Source: Thermomonas sp. | Lineage (GTDB): Bacteria; Pseudomonadota; Gammaproteobacteria; Xanthomonadales; Xanthomonadaceae | Direction: 5' to 3' | Assembly (NCBI RefSeq): GCF_023953935.1 | Contig: NZ_JAMLIW010000009.1 | Coordinates: forward strand, 60,611 to 124,610 | Length of the DNA: 64,000 nt | Shown here: positions 21,074-28,843 of the stretch, piece by piece | Position numbering within the stretch: position 1 is the stretch's first letter | How the letters are laid out: the number at the start of each line of letters is the position of its first letter | Notes under the pieces: model-generated | Database searches by the model: none | Told to the model about the DNA's origin: nothing | Seen by the model: only the letters and a program-made list of their open reading frames with translations | Translations under genes and position numbers: made by a program

Positions 21074-21339
21074 GCCCGGAGCGCCCGTGTTGGCGCGGGT
21101 TCGGGCCTTGCTGCGACGGACGCCGTCAGCCCGGAAGCCCCGGTTTCGGGAGGTTTTCGGTTTTCAGGTCCCGCCCTTGTCTCTGGTTTCCGCGAAGGAT
21201 GCCTTCGCACGCAATCCGGCATCGGTGCGGGTTTGCGGCGCGCCTTGTTCGTAGCGCCCAACGGCCTGGCGCAGGCAACCCGGCGCTGAATGGCTGCCGA
21301 GGCCGTGCCTGAAGCCGGGGAAATGGTTGGGCTGGGCTA

Positions 21340-21376
21340 TTGACAACTGGTTTCCGTTATTGGAAACTGGCTGTCA
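21340..21376 (+). promoter_or_regulatory. Probable MarR operator overlapping a TTGACA -35 element
   Basis: A 36-bp imperfect dyad centred at 21358.5. Outer arms TGACA (21341-21345) and TGTCA (21372-21376) and inner arms GTTTCC (21350-21355) and GGAAAC (21362-21367) share the same centre; 13 of 18 half-site positions match. A consensus TTGACA (21340-21345) overlaps the left arm. Its position 23 nt before the marR ATG suggests autorepression. Confidence 0.6.
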
Positions 21377-21398
21377 TAGTACCGGGGAGCTCTTCCTC

Positions 21399-21863
21399 AT
21401 GAAAACCAACTCTCGTGCTGCCGCAATCACCCATGTCGCCCTGACGGTTTTCCGCCTGAATACAGAACTCCTGCAGTGGGGAGACCGGCTGGTTGAGCCC
21501 TTGGGGCTGACCAGCGCACGCTGGCAGATGCTGGGGGCGATCGCTTTGGCGGGCGCGCCGCTGACCGCCCCGCAAGTGGGCGCCGCGATGGGCGTCACGC
21601 GGCAGGGGGCACAGAAACAGCTGAACCTGTTGCTCGGGCAAGGGATGCTCGAATCGCACCCCAACCCGGCGCACCAGCGCTCGCCGCTGTACAGCCTGAC
21701 CCCGATGGGGCGGGCACTTTATGCGCAAGCCGATGCGCAGTGGAACGCCCAGGCGGCGCAGCTGACGTCACGGCTTCCGGTCACCCAACTCGAGGCCACG
21801 GCACAAACCCTGGGGACGATCCTGCGTCAGTTGCAAACCAACGCTTTTTCCACCCACTCGTGA
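21399..21863 (+). CDS. MarR family transcriptional regulator
   Basis: A 154-residue winged-helix repressor. LTSARWQMLGAIALAG begins the DNA-binding domain, LTAPQVGAAMGVTRQGAQKQ is the recognition helix-turn-helix and NPAHQRSPLYSLT the wing. ATG 21399 is preceded by GGGGAG. The dyad at 21341-21376 is a likely self-operator. The membrane-protein gene starts 14 nt downstream and is the probable co-regulated partner. The inducer is unknown. The regulator-partner pair has somewhat more T than its surroundings. Confidence 0.87.
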   Translation: MKTNSRAAAITHVALTVFRLNTELLQWGDRLVEPLGLTSARWQMLGAIALAGAPLTAPQVGAAMGVTRQGAQKQLNLLLGQGMLESHPNPAHQRSPLYSLTPMGRALYAQADAQWNAQAAQLTSRLPVTQLEATAQTLGTILRQLQTNAFSTHS

Positions 21864-21877
21864 TTGGAGGCCGGACC

Positions 21878-22339
21878 ATGAAAGCAAAGTTGCATGGATT
21901 TTTCGGCGCCGTGGCGCTCCTGTGCATTGCAACGTTCTGGGTGTCAACGGTCGTTTCCGAAGCGTTTCTCGATCTTGCCAGCGTCACGCTGGTGAAGAAC
22001 GCGATCCTCACCGGCATGTGGCTGCTGATCCCGGCGATGGCCGCCACCGGTGGCAGCGGGTTTTCGCTCGCCAGGACGCGGCGTGGACGGATCGTCGAGG
22101 TCAAGGCGCGGCGGATGAAGCTGGTGGCGGCCAACGGCGTGTTGGTGCTGTTGCCGAGCGCCTTCGTGCTGGCCTCCTGGGCCAACGCCGGTCGGTTTGA
22201 TGGCGCGTTTTACGCTTTGCAGGCGCTGGAGCTGCTCGCTGGCGCCGCCAATATCACGCTGCTGACGCTCAATCTGCGCGATGGCTTGCGGCTGGCTGGT
22301 CGCTTGCCGGTGCGGTCGTCTGCGCTCGAACGCGAGTGA
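21878..22339 (+). CDS. Four-helix membrane protein downstream of marR
   Basis: A 153-residue protein with four predicted transmembrane helices (about 5-25, 38-58, 83-103, 112-132) and a basic loop (RTRRGRIVEVKARRMK) after helix 2. A strong GGAGG ribosome-binding site precedes the ATG. No catalytic motif or known family is recognised. The tight linkage to marR suggests it is the regulator's target. Confidence 0.7.
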   Translation: MKAKLHGFFGAVALLCIATFWVSTVVSEAFLDLASVTLVKNAILTGMWLLIPAMAATGGSGFSLARTRRGRIVEVKARRMKLVAANGVLVLLPSAFVLASWANAGRFDGAFYALQALELLAGAANITLLTLNLRDGLRLAGRLPVRSSALERE

Positions 22340-22347
22340 AAGCCAAA

Positions 22348-22377
22348 CGCAAACGGCCCCTTCCGGGGCCGCTTGCG
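22348..22377 (-). terminator. Terminator hairpin between convergent genes
   Basis: CGGCCCC (22354-22360) pairs with GGGGCCG (22365-22371) around a TTCC loop and is extended by GCAA/TTGC past one A.C mismatch. On the minus strand it is followed by a T-rich run, so it fits the amidase transcript best, and may also slow transcription from the plus strand. Confidence 0.6.
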
Positions 22378-22394
22378 CGCGGAAATCGCCAGTC

Positions 22395-24320
22395 TCAGTT
22401 CTTGATTTGCACGTCGTCGAGATAGACGAAGAGGTTGTAGCTGGTCTGGGCGTGGTACAGCCAGACCGCATCGAGGGTCACCGTGGACGCGGTGATGGCG
22501 CCATTGCCACCGACCCAGGCGTTCCACTGGTTGGCGTCGGTCAGACTCCATTCGACATAGGTCCAGGTATTGGCCGCCAGCGCGCGCGACACCGAACGCT
22601 CGGTGCCGTCACTGTCATCCACGCCGATCGCCACAGACAGCCCGCTGCCGGCGGCATAGACCCAGAAACCGACCTTGCCATTGGCGCGGACCAGCTGGGT
22701 GTTGGCCGAGGGCGAACCGCTGCCGGACAGCAGGCGCACGGCCCAGCTGGCCGAGGTGTTGGGATTGTCCACCAGCTTGACTTGCAGCGAGCAGCTTCCA
22801 TACCGGCTCATGCTGCAATAGCGCTGCGCAGTGGACGCGGTGGAGATGCCGACGGTACTGCCCGAATAGGTGGGGGAAGTGTTGAAGTGGCCCACCGAGG
22901 ATTCGAAGGTGTCAAGCAACTTCACCGTGCCCGCCGGGGCCGGGTTGAGCAGGCTGTAGTAGCGCGACCAGTTCCAGTAGATGCCCGGGTCGGTGTGGTC
23001 GTTGCCGCTGTAGTGCTGGTGGCCCTTGATCTTGATCGAATCGGACAGCACCACGGTGCCGCTCGACGACGGTCCGTTGTAGGCCGAGTTGCACTTGATC
23101 GCGCTGTACTTGCTGCAGAAGTTGCGCACCAGCGCGCTGGAGGCGTTGTACATCGCGGTGGTGTACCAGGAGCTGTTGCTGATGTAGCCCTCGTGCTCGA
23201 TGCCCAGGGTGTAGCTGTTGTGGCTGCGCACGTGCCAGGCGGTGTAGGCATTGCGCACCATCTGGGTCACCTGGCCGTCCGAGCTGCGGATGACATAGTG
23301 GGCGCTGACCTGCGCCGCCGGGTTCTTGAACCACGAGATGGTGCCGGCATAGCTGCCTTGGGTGGTGTGGATGGTGACGGCGCCAATCGCGGCGCTGCGC
23401 GAAGCGGTGTAGTTGCTGGAGCTGGCCGGATCCCAGATCGCCGGGCTGTAATCGGGGCCGGCGACTTGTTGCCCGCCAGTCGCGCCGCCGCGACGATTGA
23501 TCATGGTCTCGCTGATCGGGTCGATCGCGTAGTCACCGGTGTCGACGCGGCCACGGCTGATGTCCAGGCGCACGAACGGCGCGCGCAGCGTCACCAACTG
23601 GCTGGGCGTGAACGCACGCTCCCACTGGATTGCGCGTTCGGGCACGATCGCCCCCTTCTCGTTCACGCCGCGGTCCATCGACAGCAGCACGTCGAAGGCA
23701 AAACTCTGGCGAGCGAAGTCCTCGATCGCATTGCCGCCGCGCATCGGGGTGAAGCCGGCATAGCGCGCCAGCACCTGGCTGAGCTGCTCGGGCTTCGGTG
23801 CGATCCCGTTCCTGCCCAGCCCGGCCGCACCGATTTGCTGCGCCAGCAGCGCGGCAGCGGCAAGGATGTTGGCGCGACTATCGGTCTTGATCAACTGCGT
23901 CGAAAGCCCGGTGAGCCGGGAAGCGGCCGTCACCTGATCGGAAAAGCCTTCGCCGGCATACAGGCCCATCACGCCGTAAGCGGTCGGCATGCGGTCATGG
24001 TGGTTTTCGGTATCGGCCGGCTGCAGCGGCATCCAGCGGCTCTGCGACCAGGCGATGGCTTCCAGCGTGCCGGCCGGAATCTGCGGGTAGCGGCGGTAAG
24101 CCTCGGCAAAGTATTTCGGCATCGCCGAGCGCATCGCGCGCAGCTGCAGTTCCTCCTGCTGCAACAGGTGCAACAGCTGCGGGCCTTCCCCGCCAAGGAT
24201 CCGTTCCGGCTGGGCCGGGGCGCCGGCACGGGCCGGGCCATTGGCGGCCGCGGCCGGCACCGAAACGAACGCAAAAACGGCAAGCATCACGCTTGCAAGC
24301 AAGCCTGAACGACTGGACAT
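22395..24320 (-). CDS. Secreted N-acetylmuramoyl-L-alanine amidase with lysozyme-like and beta-sandwich domains
   Basis: A 641-residue exported cell-wall hydrolase that would cut the bond between MurNAc and the stem peptide. A signal peptide (about 1-26, ending VPAAAA) is followed by a helical region resembling a lysozyme/transglycosylase domain (about 60-190: IPAGTLEAIAWSQSRW, AYGVMGLYAGEGF). An Amidase_2/PGRP domain follows at about 315-475, with zinc-ligand candidates in AVTIHTTQG, LGIEHEG and HTDPGIYW. The last 160 residues form a jelly-roll-like module. ATG 24320 is chosen because GGGGAG precedes it and it starts the signal peptide. Predatory or nutritional lysis is inferred from the family. 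Confidence 0.85.
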   Translation of the reverse strand: MSSRSGLLASVMLAVFAFVSVPAAAANGPARAGAPAQPERILGGEGPQLLHLLQQEELQLRAMRSAMPKYFAEAYRRYPQIPAGTLEAIAWSQSRWMPLQPADTENHHDRMPTAYGVMGLYAGEGFSDQVTAASRLTGLSTQLIKTDSRANILAAAALLAQQIGAAGLGRNGIAPKPEQLSQVLARYAGFTPMRGGNAIEDFARQSFAFDVLLSMDRGVNEKGAIVPERAIQWERAFTPSQLVTLRAPFVRLDISRGRVDTGDYAIDPISETMINRRGGATGGQQVAGPDYSPAIWDPASSSNYTASRSAAIGAVTIHTTQGSYAGTISWFKNPAAQVSAHYVIRSSDGQVTQMVRNAYTAWHVRSHNSYTLGIEHEGYISNSSWYTTAMYNASSALVRNFCSKYSAIKCNSAYNGPSSSGTVVLSDSIKIKGHQHYSGNDHTDPGIYWNWSRYYSLLNPAPAGTVKLLDTFESSVGHFNTSPTYSGSTVGISTASTAQRYCSMSRYGSCSLQVKLVDNPNTSASWAVRLLSGSGSPSANTQLVRANGKVGFWVYAAGSGLSVAIGVDDSDGTERSVSRALAANTWTYVEWSLTDANQWNAWVGGNGAITASTVTLDAVWLYHAQTSYNLFVYLDDVQIKN

Positions 24321-24950
24321 TTGGATAATTCTCCCCAGACGGCACACCAACAGGCGCACCGATGTTTTCGTGATGGCGGGCGCAGCTCCCCTGCGCCGCT
24401 TGCGACACTAGCACGAGGACATGGAGAACACTTGACGCGGTGCAATACGCCGCAGGATGGAAGAAACATCTTCGATATCAATACTTTACGTACAAGCCTT
24501 GCCGTCGCGGCACGGGTGCGATCAGGGGCGGCAGCAGGAAGCAGTCATAACGAACGGGAATAACGTCATACCACCCTCGCCGCCCGGGTTTGCTCAATCC
24601 CCGCCCTGCGCGCACCCGTCCGCCATCCTTGCCACCCCCGCATTGCCGACTGTCGACCACAACGCGGGCGGGTGACGGCCGCCAGGAAGCGGCCGATGCA
24701 GCAGCTGCTCCCGTCCTGTCTGCGCCTTCAGGCTCACTTGTCATTGGAAGAGGCTGCGCGTGGTCAGTTCTGCGAAGGCGATGCTACAATGGCGGGCTTG
24801 TCGTTGACGTCGTGCAAAAGCGGCGTCTGGCCCGGGATTGTCAGTCGGCCTGTCCGTTTGAACAGGCGCCAAGGCGGGGGGCGGTACGCCTCCTGGCACG
24901 CGCCCACCGCCGCTCGATTGCCGGGTGAACTGATCCAGAAGGAACGTTTC
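24321..24950. other. Intergenic region between amidase and secG
   Basis: About 630 nt with no gene I can support. The amidase ribosome-binding site is at the left end. A more AT-rich pocket at about 24450-24570 probably holds the amidase promoter, though I could not pick a confident -35/-10 pair. The right part holds the secG promoter and a 160-nt leader with a small GCCTGT/ACAGGC hairpin near 24847-24870. Confidence 0.5.
24761..24790 (+). promoter_or_regulatory. Probable secG promoter
   Basis: TACAAT at 24785-24790 with TGGTCA (24761-24766) 18 nt upstream. It would give a 5' leader of about 155 nt before the secG ATG. Confidence 0.45.
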
Positions 24951-25430
24951 ATGCTGATTCAACTGGTCAACATCCTGTATGTATTGATCGCCATCGCGAT
25001 CATCGCTCTCGTCCTGTTGCAGCAGGGCGATGGCGCACAGGCCGGCTCCGGCTTCGGCGGTGGTGCGTCGGGGACCGTGTTCGGCGCCCGTGGCTCCACC
25101 AACTTCCTGAGCAAGAGCACGAAGTGGTTGGCGGTGACGTTCTTCGTCATCAGCCTCGGCATGGCGATGTACGCCAGCCGGCAGGCGAACCGCAGTGGTC
25201 CTGTCGGCGCGCCGGATCTGGGCGTCATGGGCCAGCCCGCCGCGGCAGGCACTCCGGCCACGCCGGCGCCTGCCGCTGCCGGCCCGCAGATTCCTACCGC
25301 GCCGGCGCAGCCCGCGCCGCAGGCGCCTGCGGCGACCGTCCCCGCAGCCAGTCCGACGTCTGCGGCGCCCGCGGCGCCGGCACCTGCTCCTGCCACACCT
25401 GCCCCCGCGGCACCCGCGCAGGGCAATTGA
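24951..25430 (+). CDS. secG: Preprotein translocase subunit SecG
   Basis: Small subunit of the SecYEG channel in the inner membrane. Two transmembrane helices (about 3-23 and 52-72) flank the conserved cytoplasmic loop LLQQGDGAQAGSGFGGGASG and FGARGSTNFLSKST. The 159-residue length comes from a Pro/Ala-rich C-terminal tail (about 85-159), longer than in E. coli but common in xanthomonads. ATG is preceded by AAGGAA. tRNA-Leu follows 61 nt after the stop. Confidence 0.95.
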   Translation: MLIQLVNILYVLIAIAIIALVLLQQGDGAQAGSGFGGGASGTVFGARGSTNFLSKSTKWLAVTFFVISLGMAMYASRQANRSGPVGAPDLGVMGQPAAAGTPATPAPAAAGPQIPTAPAQPAPQAPAATVPAASPTSAAPAAPAPAPATPAPAAPAQGN

Positions 25431-25456
25431 CGAGGTTGCGCTTGACTTGATTTAAG
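25427..25456 (+). promoter_or_regulatory. Possible promoter of tRNA-Leu
   Basis: TTGACG (25427-25432) overlaps the secG stop codon, and TTTAAG (25451-25456) follows after 18 nt, 35 nt before the mature tRNA 5' end. Read-through from secG is the alternative. Confidence 0.4.
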
Positions 25457-25491
25457 ATGCACGCATCGCGGTGCGCGCATCGCAGCAGATT

Positions 25492-25576
25492 GCCCAGGTG
25501 GCGGAATTGGTAGACGCACTACCTTGAGGTGGTAGCGGCTTAGGTCGTGGGGGTTCGAGTCCCCCCTTGGGCACCA
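25492..25576 (+). tRNA. tRNA-Leu (anticodon GAG)
   Basis: An 85-nt class II tRNA with encoded CCA. The acceptor GCCCAGG pairs with CTTGGGC (one G.U). The anticodon stem CTACC/GGTAG encloses the loop TTGAGGT, anticodon GAG, reading CUC and CUU. A long variable arm is present, as expected for leucine. Confidence 0.97.
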
Positions 25577-25610
25577 TTCGAGTTTCCCGCAACATCCCGC
25601 AAGGCCACTA

Positions 25611-25635
25611 AACTCCTGAATCTCAGGGGTTTTTT
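25611..25635 (+). terminator. Rho-independent terminator after tRNA-Leu
   Basis: ACTCCTGA (25612-25619) pairs with TCAGGGGT (25623-25630), with one G.U, followed by TTTTT. It lies 35 nt past the tRNA. Confidence 0.7.
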
Positions 25636-25770
25636 GTTGCCTGCGTGCTGGATCATTCCCCGCGACTTCCCGCTGCACTCCTGCCCTACTCCCAAGTTTG
25701 GGGGTAGGTTTGAGGGTACGAAATACGCATTGACCTGCAGCTCATCCCGAAGAGCGCTGCCAGTTGACCT

Positions 25771-26589
25771 ATGCTTGGCAAGTGCTTCGCGATGGATTGC
25801 CACGTGCTTGAACCGTTGATCGATCTGCGCGGCGGTGGAACCAGCTTGACGCCGAAACGCGCGAAGCTGCTGCAAGCGCTGGAATCAGAGGGATCAATCA
25901 GCGCAGCGGCACGCGCGATTGGCATGAGCTACAAGGGCGCTTGGGACACCATCACCGCGCTCAACCGTCTGCTTGCCCAACCTTTGGTGACGACAGAAAC
26001 CGGTGGCAGCGGTGGTGGTGGTGCCCGCTTGACCGATGCGGGCCGCCGCGTGCTGGCGTTCCATCAAGCATTGACGGTATTGCAACAACGCTTGCTGGCG
26101 GGGCTGGATGGGTCTGCGGATCACGCCTCGCTGGATCAACTTCTCGAACGGCTGGGGAATCTCATGCTCAAGACAAGCGCGCGCAACCAGTACGAGGGCA
26201 CCATTCACGCGATCCAGCGCGGCGCGGTGAACAGCGAGGTGATCCTCGACCTCGGCGGCGGCGACCGGCTGGTCGCCATCATCACCAACCGCAGCGTCGA
26301 TGATCTTGGCCTGCGCGAAGGCGGCAGTGCGATTGCGCTGGTCAAGTCCTCGTTCGTGGTGCTGGGTGCCCCCGGCGTGCGCACCAGCGCGCGCAACGCG
26401 CTGGCTGGCACCGTGCTGTCCTGCCAGGAAGGGGCGGTGAACGCCGAAGTGGAATTGCAGCTGTCCGGCGGGCGGCGGCTGGTTGCCACCGTCACCAACG
26501 AGAGCGTGAAAGCGCTCGACATCCGCGAAGGCGCCTCGCTGCTGGCGCTGATCAAGTCCTCGCACGTGATCCTGGCGGTGGCGGTCTGA
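25771..26589 (+). CDS. modE: Molybdate-responsive regulator ModE
   Basis: A 272-residue transcription factor that binds DNA when occupied by molybdate. The N-terminal LysR-like winged helix is at about 25-120 (SISAAARAIGMSYKGAWDTI). Two tandem TOBE/Mop domains follow, starting KTSARNQYEGTIHAIQRGAV (about 131) and RTSARNALAGTVLSCQEGAV (about 204). Full length and architecture match E. coli ModE. The start may be ATG 25771 or 25792. No molybdate transporter genes are next to it; a clear ModE box lies at 27181-27204. Composition is slightly less GC-rich than the core genes. Confidence 0.93.
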   Translation: MLGKCFAMDCHVLEPLIDLRGGGTSLTPKRAKLLQALESEGSISAAARAIGMSYKGAWDTITALNRLLAQPLVTTETGGSGGGGARLTDAGRRVLAFHQALTVLQQRLLAGLDGSADHASLDQLLERLGNLMLKTSARNQYEGTIHAIQRGAVNSEVILDLGGGDRLVAIITNRSVDDLGLREGGSAIALVKSSFVVLGAPGVRTSARNALAGTVLSCQEGAVNAEVELQLSGGRRLVATVTNESVKALDIREGASLLALIKSSHVILAVAV

Positions 26590-26639
26590 TGCGGTTTCAG
26601 CGCTGTGACCAGGCCTGATCACAGCGGGCGTGGATGGCG

Positions 26640-27170
26640 TCACTGCATGCGGACGACTTCGATCCGGTCAAGCCAGCGCACGCGGCGCGGGCCGGTCTTG
26701 ATGTCCTGCCCGGAAATCAGCAGCAACTGCCCTTCATGGACATCCAGCGGCTTGCCGTCCTTCTCCCAGGCGATCAGGACGTCCTTGCCGATCGGCGTGT
26801 TGTACAGCTCGTTCCAGGAAAAAGTGACGAGGTAGCCGTCGGTGGCGCGGGCGACGATCACCATCCGGCGCGCATCCTTGTGGCCTTCCAGCGCGAGACC
26901 GACGTGATCCAGCACGTCGGTCAGGCGCACGCCGCGAAAGTTCTGCGCGCTGCCCACGGTCGCCCCCGAGGCGCAGACCACGTCCACCGGGCCGCTATTG
27001 CGTTGCACCAGCCGTTTCAGCGCGGCCACGTCGAGTTCCGCCGGTGCAGTGACGGCCCCTGTGATGCGCACCGAACTGCTGGGCATGCCCTCTTCGGGGT
27101 GATCGGCGGGGGTGGCCGACAGCAGAACCGGGGCCAGCAGCAGCGCCAGCAGGAATGTGCGCAATTTCAT
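26640..27170 (-). CDS. Secreted molybdopterin-binding (sulfite-oxidase-like) domain protein
   Basis: A 176-residue protein with a signal peptide (MKLRTFLLALLLAPVLLSA) and a domain like the molybdopterin-binding core of sulfite-oxidase/YedY-type enzymes, but short. Conserved features are ITGAV, DVVCASGATVGSAQNFRGV and ATDGYLVTFSWNEL. The Cys in VVCASG corresponds in position to the Mo-ligating cysteine region, though I cannot confirm that it binds cofactor. It converges with modE (50 nt apart) and has a ModE box 10 nt upstream of its start codon, so expression should respond to molybdate. Confidence 0.78.
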   Translation of the reverse strand: MKLRTFLLALLLAPVLLSATPADHPEEGMPSSSVRITGAVTAPAELDVAALKRLVQRNSGPVDVVCASGATVGSAQNFRGVRLTDVLDHVGLALEGHKDARRMVIVARATDGYLVTFSWNELYNTPIGKDVLIAWEKDGKPLDVHEGQLLLISGQDIKTGPRRVRWLDRIEVVRMQ

Positions 27171-27180
27171 GGGGAATCCT

Positions 27181-27204
27181 CGCTATATTGTTGAGTATAT
27201 AGCG
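27181..27204 (-). promoter_or_regulatory. ModE operator
   Basis: A perfect inverted repeat, CGCTATAT-N8-ATATAGCG, 24 bp. The left half continues ATTGTT, as in the E. coli modA operator (CGTTATATTGT... family consensus). It lies 10 nt upstream of the molybdopterin-domain gene, where a bound protein would block transcription or the ribosome-binding site. It is also 104 nt before the divergent small gene at 27308. Confidence 0.85.
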
Positions 27205-27307
27205 AAGAATCCACGCTGTTTGCAGAAGTCGAATTTGACCGAAATCAATCGCGAAACAGTTGACTGGGCGTGGGCGGCGAGCAAGACGGCACGGCCACAG
27301 GACTAGA

Positions 27308-27574
27308 ATGCGCGCAAACGTTCGCACTGGAGAGGATGTGCGCACATTCGATGACAAGGACGGGCAGCGCTGGCAGGCGGCCGTGCTGGATGCTTCCTAC
27401 GGGGTGATCCTGCTGGTGCTCAGTCCGCTGCAAGGAGAGGGCATTCGCCGCAGCCAGCTGCAGGTAGTGAACCTGGCCGAGGGACTGGACTGGATCGCGG
27501 CGGCGGATGAAGTTGCGCTGCAGGGTCAGCTGGATGCGTCCGATCCCTGGGATCCCTCCAGCGACCCGTTCTGA
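27308..27574 (+). CDS. Small conserved hypothetical protein
   Basis: An 88-residue soluble acidic protein starting MRANVRTGEDVRTFDDKDGQ (first 20 residues) and continuing to a Trp-containing strand, then LLVLSPLQGEGIRRSQL. The VRTF-D-x-x-G-x-x-W pattern occurs in small xanthomonad proteins of unknown function. It is divergent from the molybdopterin-domain gene, sharing the intergenic region with the ModE box. Start ATG 27308 is chosen because the upstream in-frame extension is Arg-rich and unlike the family. Function unknown. Confidence 0.65.
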   Translation: MRANVRTGEDVRTFDDKDGQRWQAAVLDASYGVILLVLSPLQGEGIRRSQLQVVNLAEGLDWIAAADEVALQGQLDASDPWDPSSDPF

Positions 27575-27629
27575 GGCGCGGCCCGCGGCGGCGTCGGGCG
27601 CAGGCATGCGGTGGCGATGCGGGTGGAGT

Positions 27630-28100
27630 TCAGTCGGTGACTGAAACCGCCACGTCCTGGCACGCGCCTTCGGCGGTTTCATTGATTTGCGCGCGCACGA
27701 CCTTGCTGCCAGCGCTGCCTTCGAGCGCGGCGGTGCGGGTGGTGTCGTTGCCGTGCAGGACCCATTTGGTCTTGTAGCCGGCATCGTTGAGCATCGCCGT
27801 GAGGCCCGTCAGTGCGGCCGACGCCCGGCCCGAACAACTCAAGGTTGCGCGCATGCCATCGGTGCCTTGGACCGGAGTGCCGATCAGCGTCATTCCGCTT
27901 GGAAGCTGCAAGTCTGGCGGCCAGGTGCCAGGCGTCCCGGTTGGTACTTGTGTCGAACCAGACGCCGCCGCGGTGGTCGGGGCTGTCGTCGCGTCAGGCG
28001 GGGCGGCGGCTGTGTCATCCCCTGATCTGGAACAACCGGAGACGCCAGCGCCCAGCAACAGCATCAAGAGACCGGTTGCGAGCAGGCAAGTGCCGCGCAT
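27630..28100 (-). CDS. Putative lipoprotein
   Basis: A 156-residue protein with a lipoprotein signal peptide (MRGTCLLATGLLMLLLGAG then VSGC, lipobox cysteine near residue 23). A Thr/Ala/Pro-rich linker is followed by a small domain with two cysteines (LSCSGR and EGACQD), perhaps disulfide-bonded. Ser follows the lipid-modified Cys by way of Arg, so outer-membrane sorting is likely under the +2 rule. GGAG precedes the ATG at 28100. Function not recognised. Confidence 0.72.
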   Translation of the reverse strand: MRGTCLLATGLLMLLLGAGVSGCSRSGDDTAAAPPDATTAPTTAAASGSTQVPTGTPGTWPPDLQLPSGMTLIGTPVQGTDGMRATLSCSGRASAALTGLTAMLNDAGYKTKWVLHGNDTTRTAALEGSAGSKVVRAQINETAEGACQDVAVSVTD

Positions 28101-28228
28101 GCGTAGCTCCTGGGCGATTGGCTCGCCGAAGGCGGGATGGACGCGCCGATTCTGACACATCCGATTGCGAGGATTCGCGAGCCTGTCTGCGCGAGGCCAT
28201 GGCCGTCCGGCGCACAATTCGATCGCGC

Positions 28229-28843
28229 TCAGTCCGGCGGCGCACTCCCGGCGGCGGGGCCCGAGGCTGCTTCCACATGCGCCTGCTGCGCCGCGCGGCG
28301 CCAGTCGCGCAGGCCCTTGGCGGCCAGCACCACGAAGCCCGCGTACAGCACGGCGGTGACGAACAGGTGCTTGTTGATGAACATGCCGATGTAGACCAGA
28401 TCCAGCACGATCCACAGCCACCAGGTGGCGGCGTGGCGGCGGTTCTGCCAGAACTGCGCGACCAGGCTCAGGGTGGTGAGCATGGCATCGAGCCAAGGCA
28501 GGGCGGCCGGGGTGTGGGTGGCCATCAGGTAGCCCAGCGCCAGTCCGCAGCTGATGCCGATGGCCAGATGGATCGCGGCGGCGTTGCCCCGCAGCCGCGC
28601 CACGCGGACATGGCCGCTGCGATCCAGATGCTGGCGCCAGCGCCACCAGCCCAGCACCAGCATGCCGATCCAGATGCACTGCAGCAGCACTTCCGAATAC
28701 AGCCGGGCGCCGAAATAGACCCAGATGTAGACGCTGACCGAGACCAGCCCGGCCGGATAGCACCAGGGGCTGCGGCGGGTGCCCAGCCAGACGCTGGTGG
28801 CGCTGAGCGTGGCGGCGATGATCTCGTGCAGGGGCAGGTTCAC
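28229..28843 (-). CDS. pnuC: PnuC-family permease, probable thiamine transporter (PnuT)
   Basis: A 204-residue inner-membrane protein with about seven helices and PnuC-family features (WLGTRRSPWCYPAGLVS, the WWRWRQH loop, LDLVYIGMFINKHL). PnuC carries nicotinamide riboside, but related PnuT carries thiamine. The TPP riboswitch of this operon and the co-transcribed TonB receptor argue for thiamine. The GTG start (28841-28843) overlaps the receptor stop in GTGA. Uptake by this family is facilitated diffusion driven by phosphorylation inside; no kinase gene is adjacent. Confidence 0.87.
   Translation of the reverse strand: MNLPLHEIIAATLSATSVWLGTRRSPWCYPAGLVSVSVYIWVYFGARLYSEVLLQCIWIGMLVLGWWRWRQHLDRSGHVRVARLRGNAAAIHLAIGISCGLALGYLMATHTPAALPWLDAMLTTLSLVAQFWQNRRHAATWWLWIVLDLVYIGMFINKHLFVTAVLYAGFVVLAAKGLRDWRRAAQQAHVEAASGPAAGSAPPD

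Noticed and set aside
24478-24744. Small open frames upstream of secG
   Set aside because: No ribosome-binding site or conserved pattern; they overlap likely promoter sequence.
28229-28843. PnuC as nicotinamide riboside transporter
   Set aside because: Family alone allows it, but the TPP riboswitch and coupled receptor favour thiamine.
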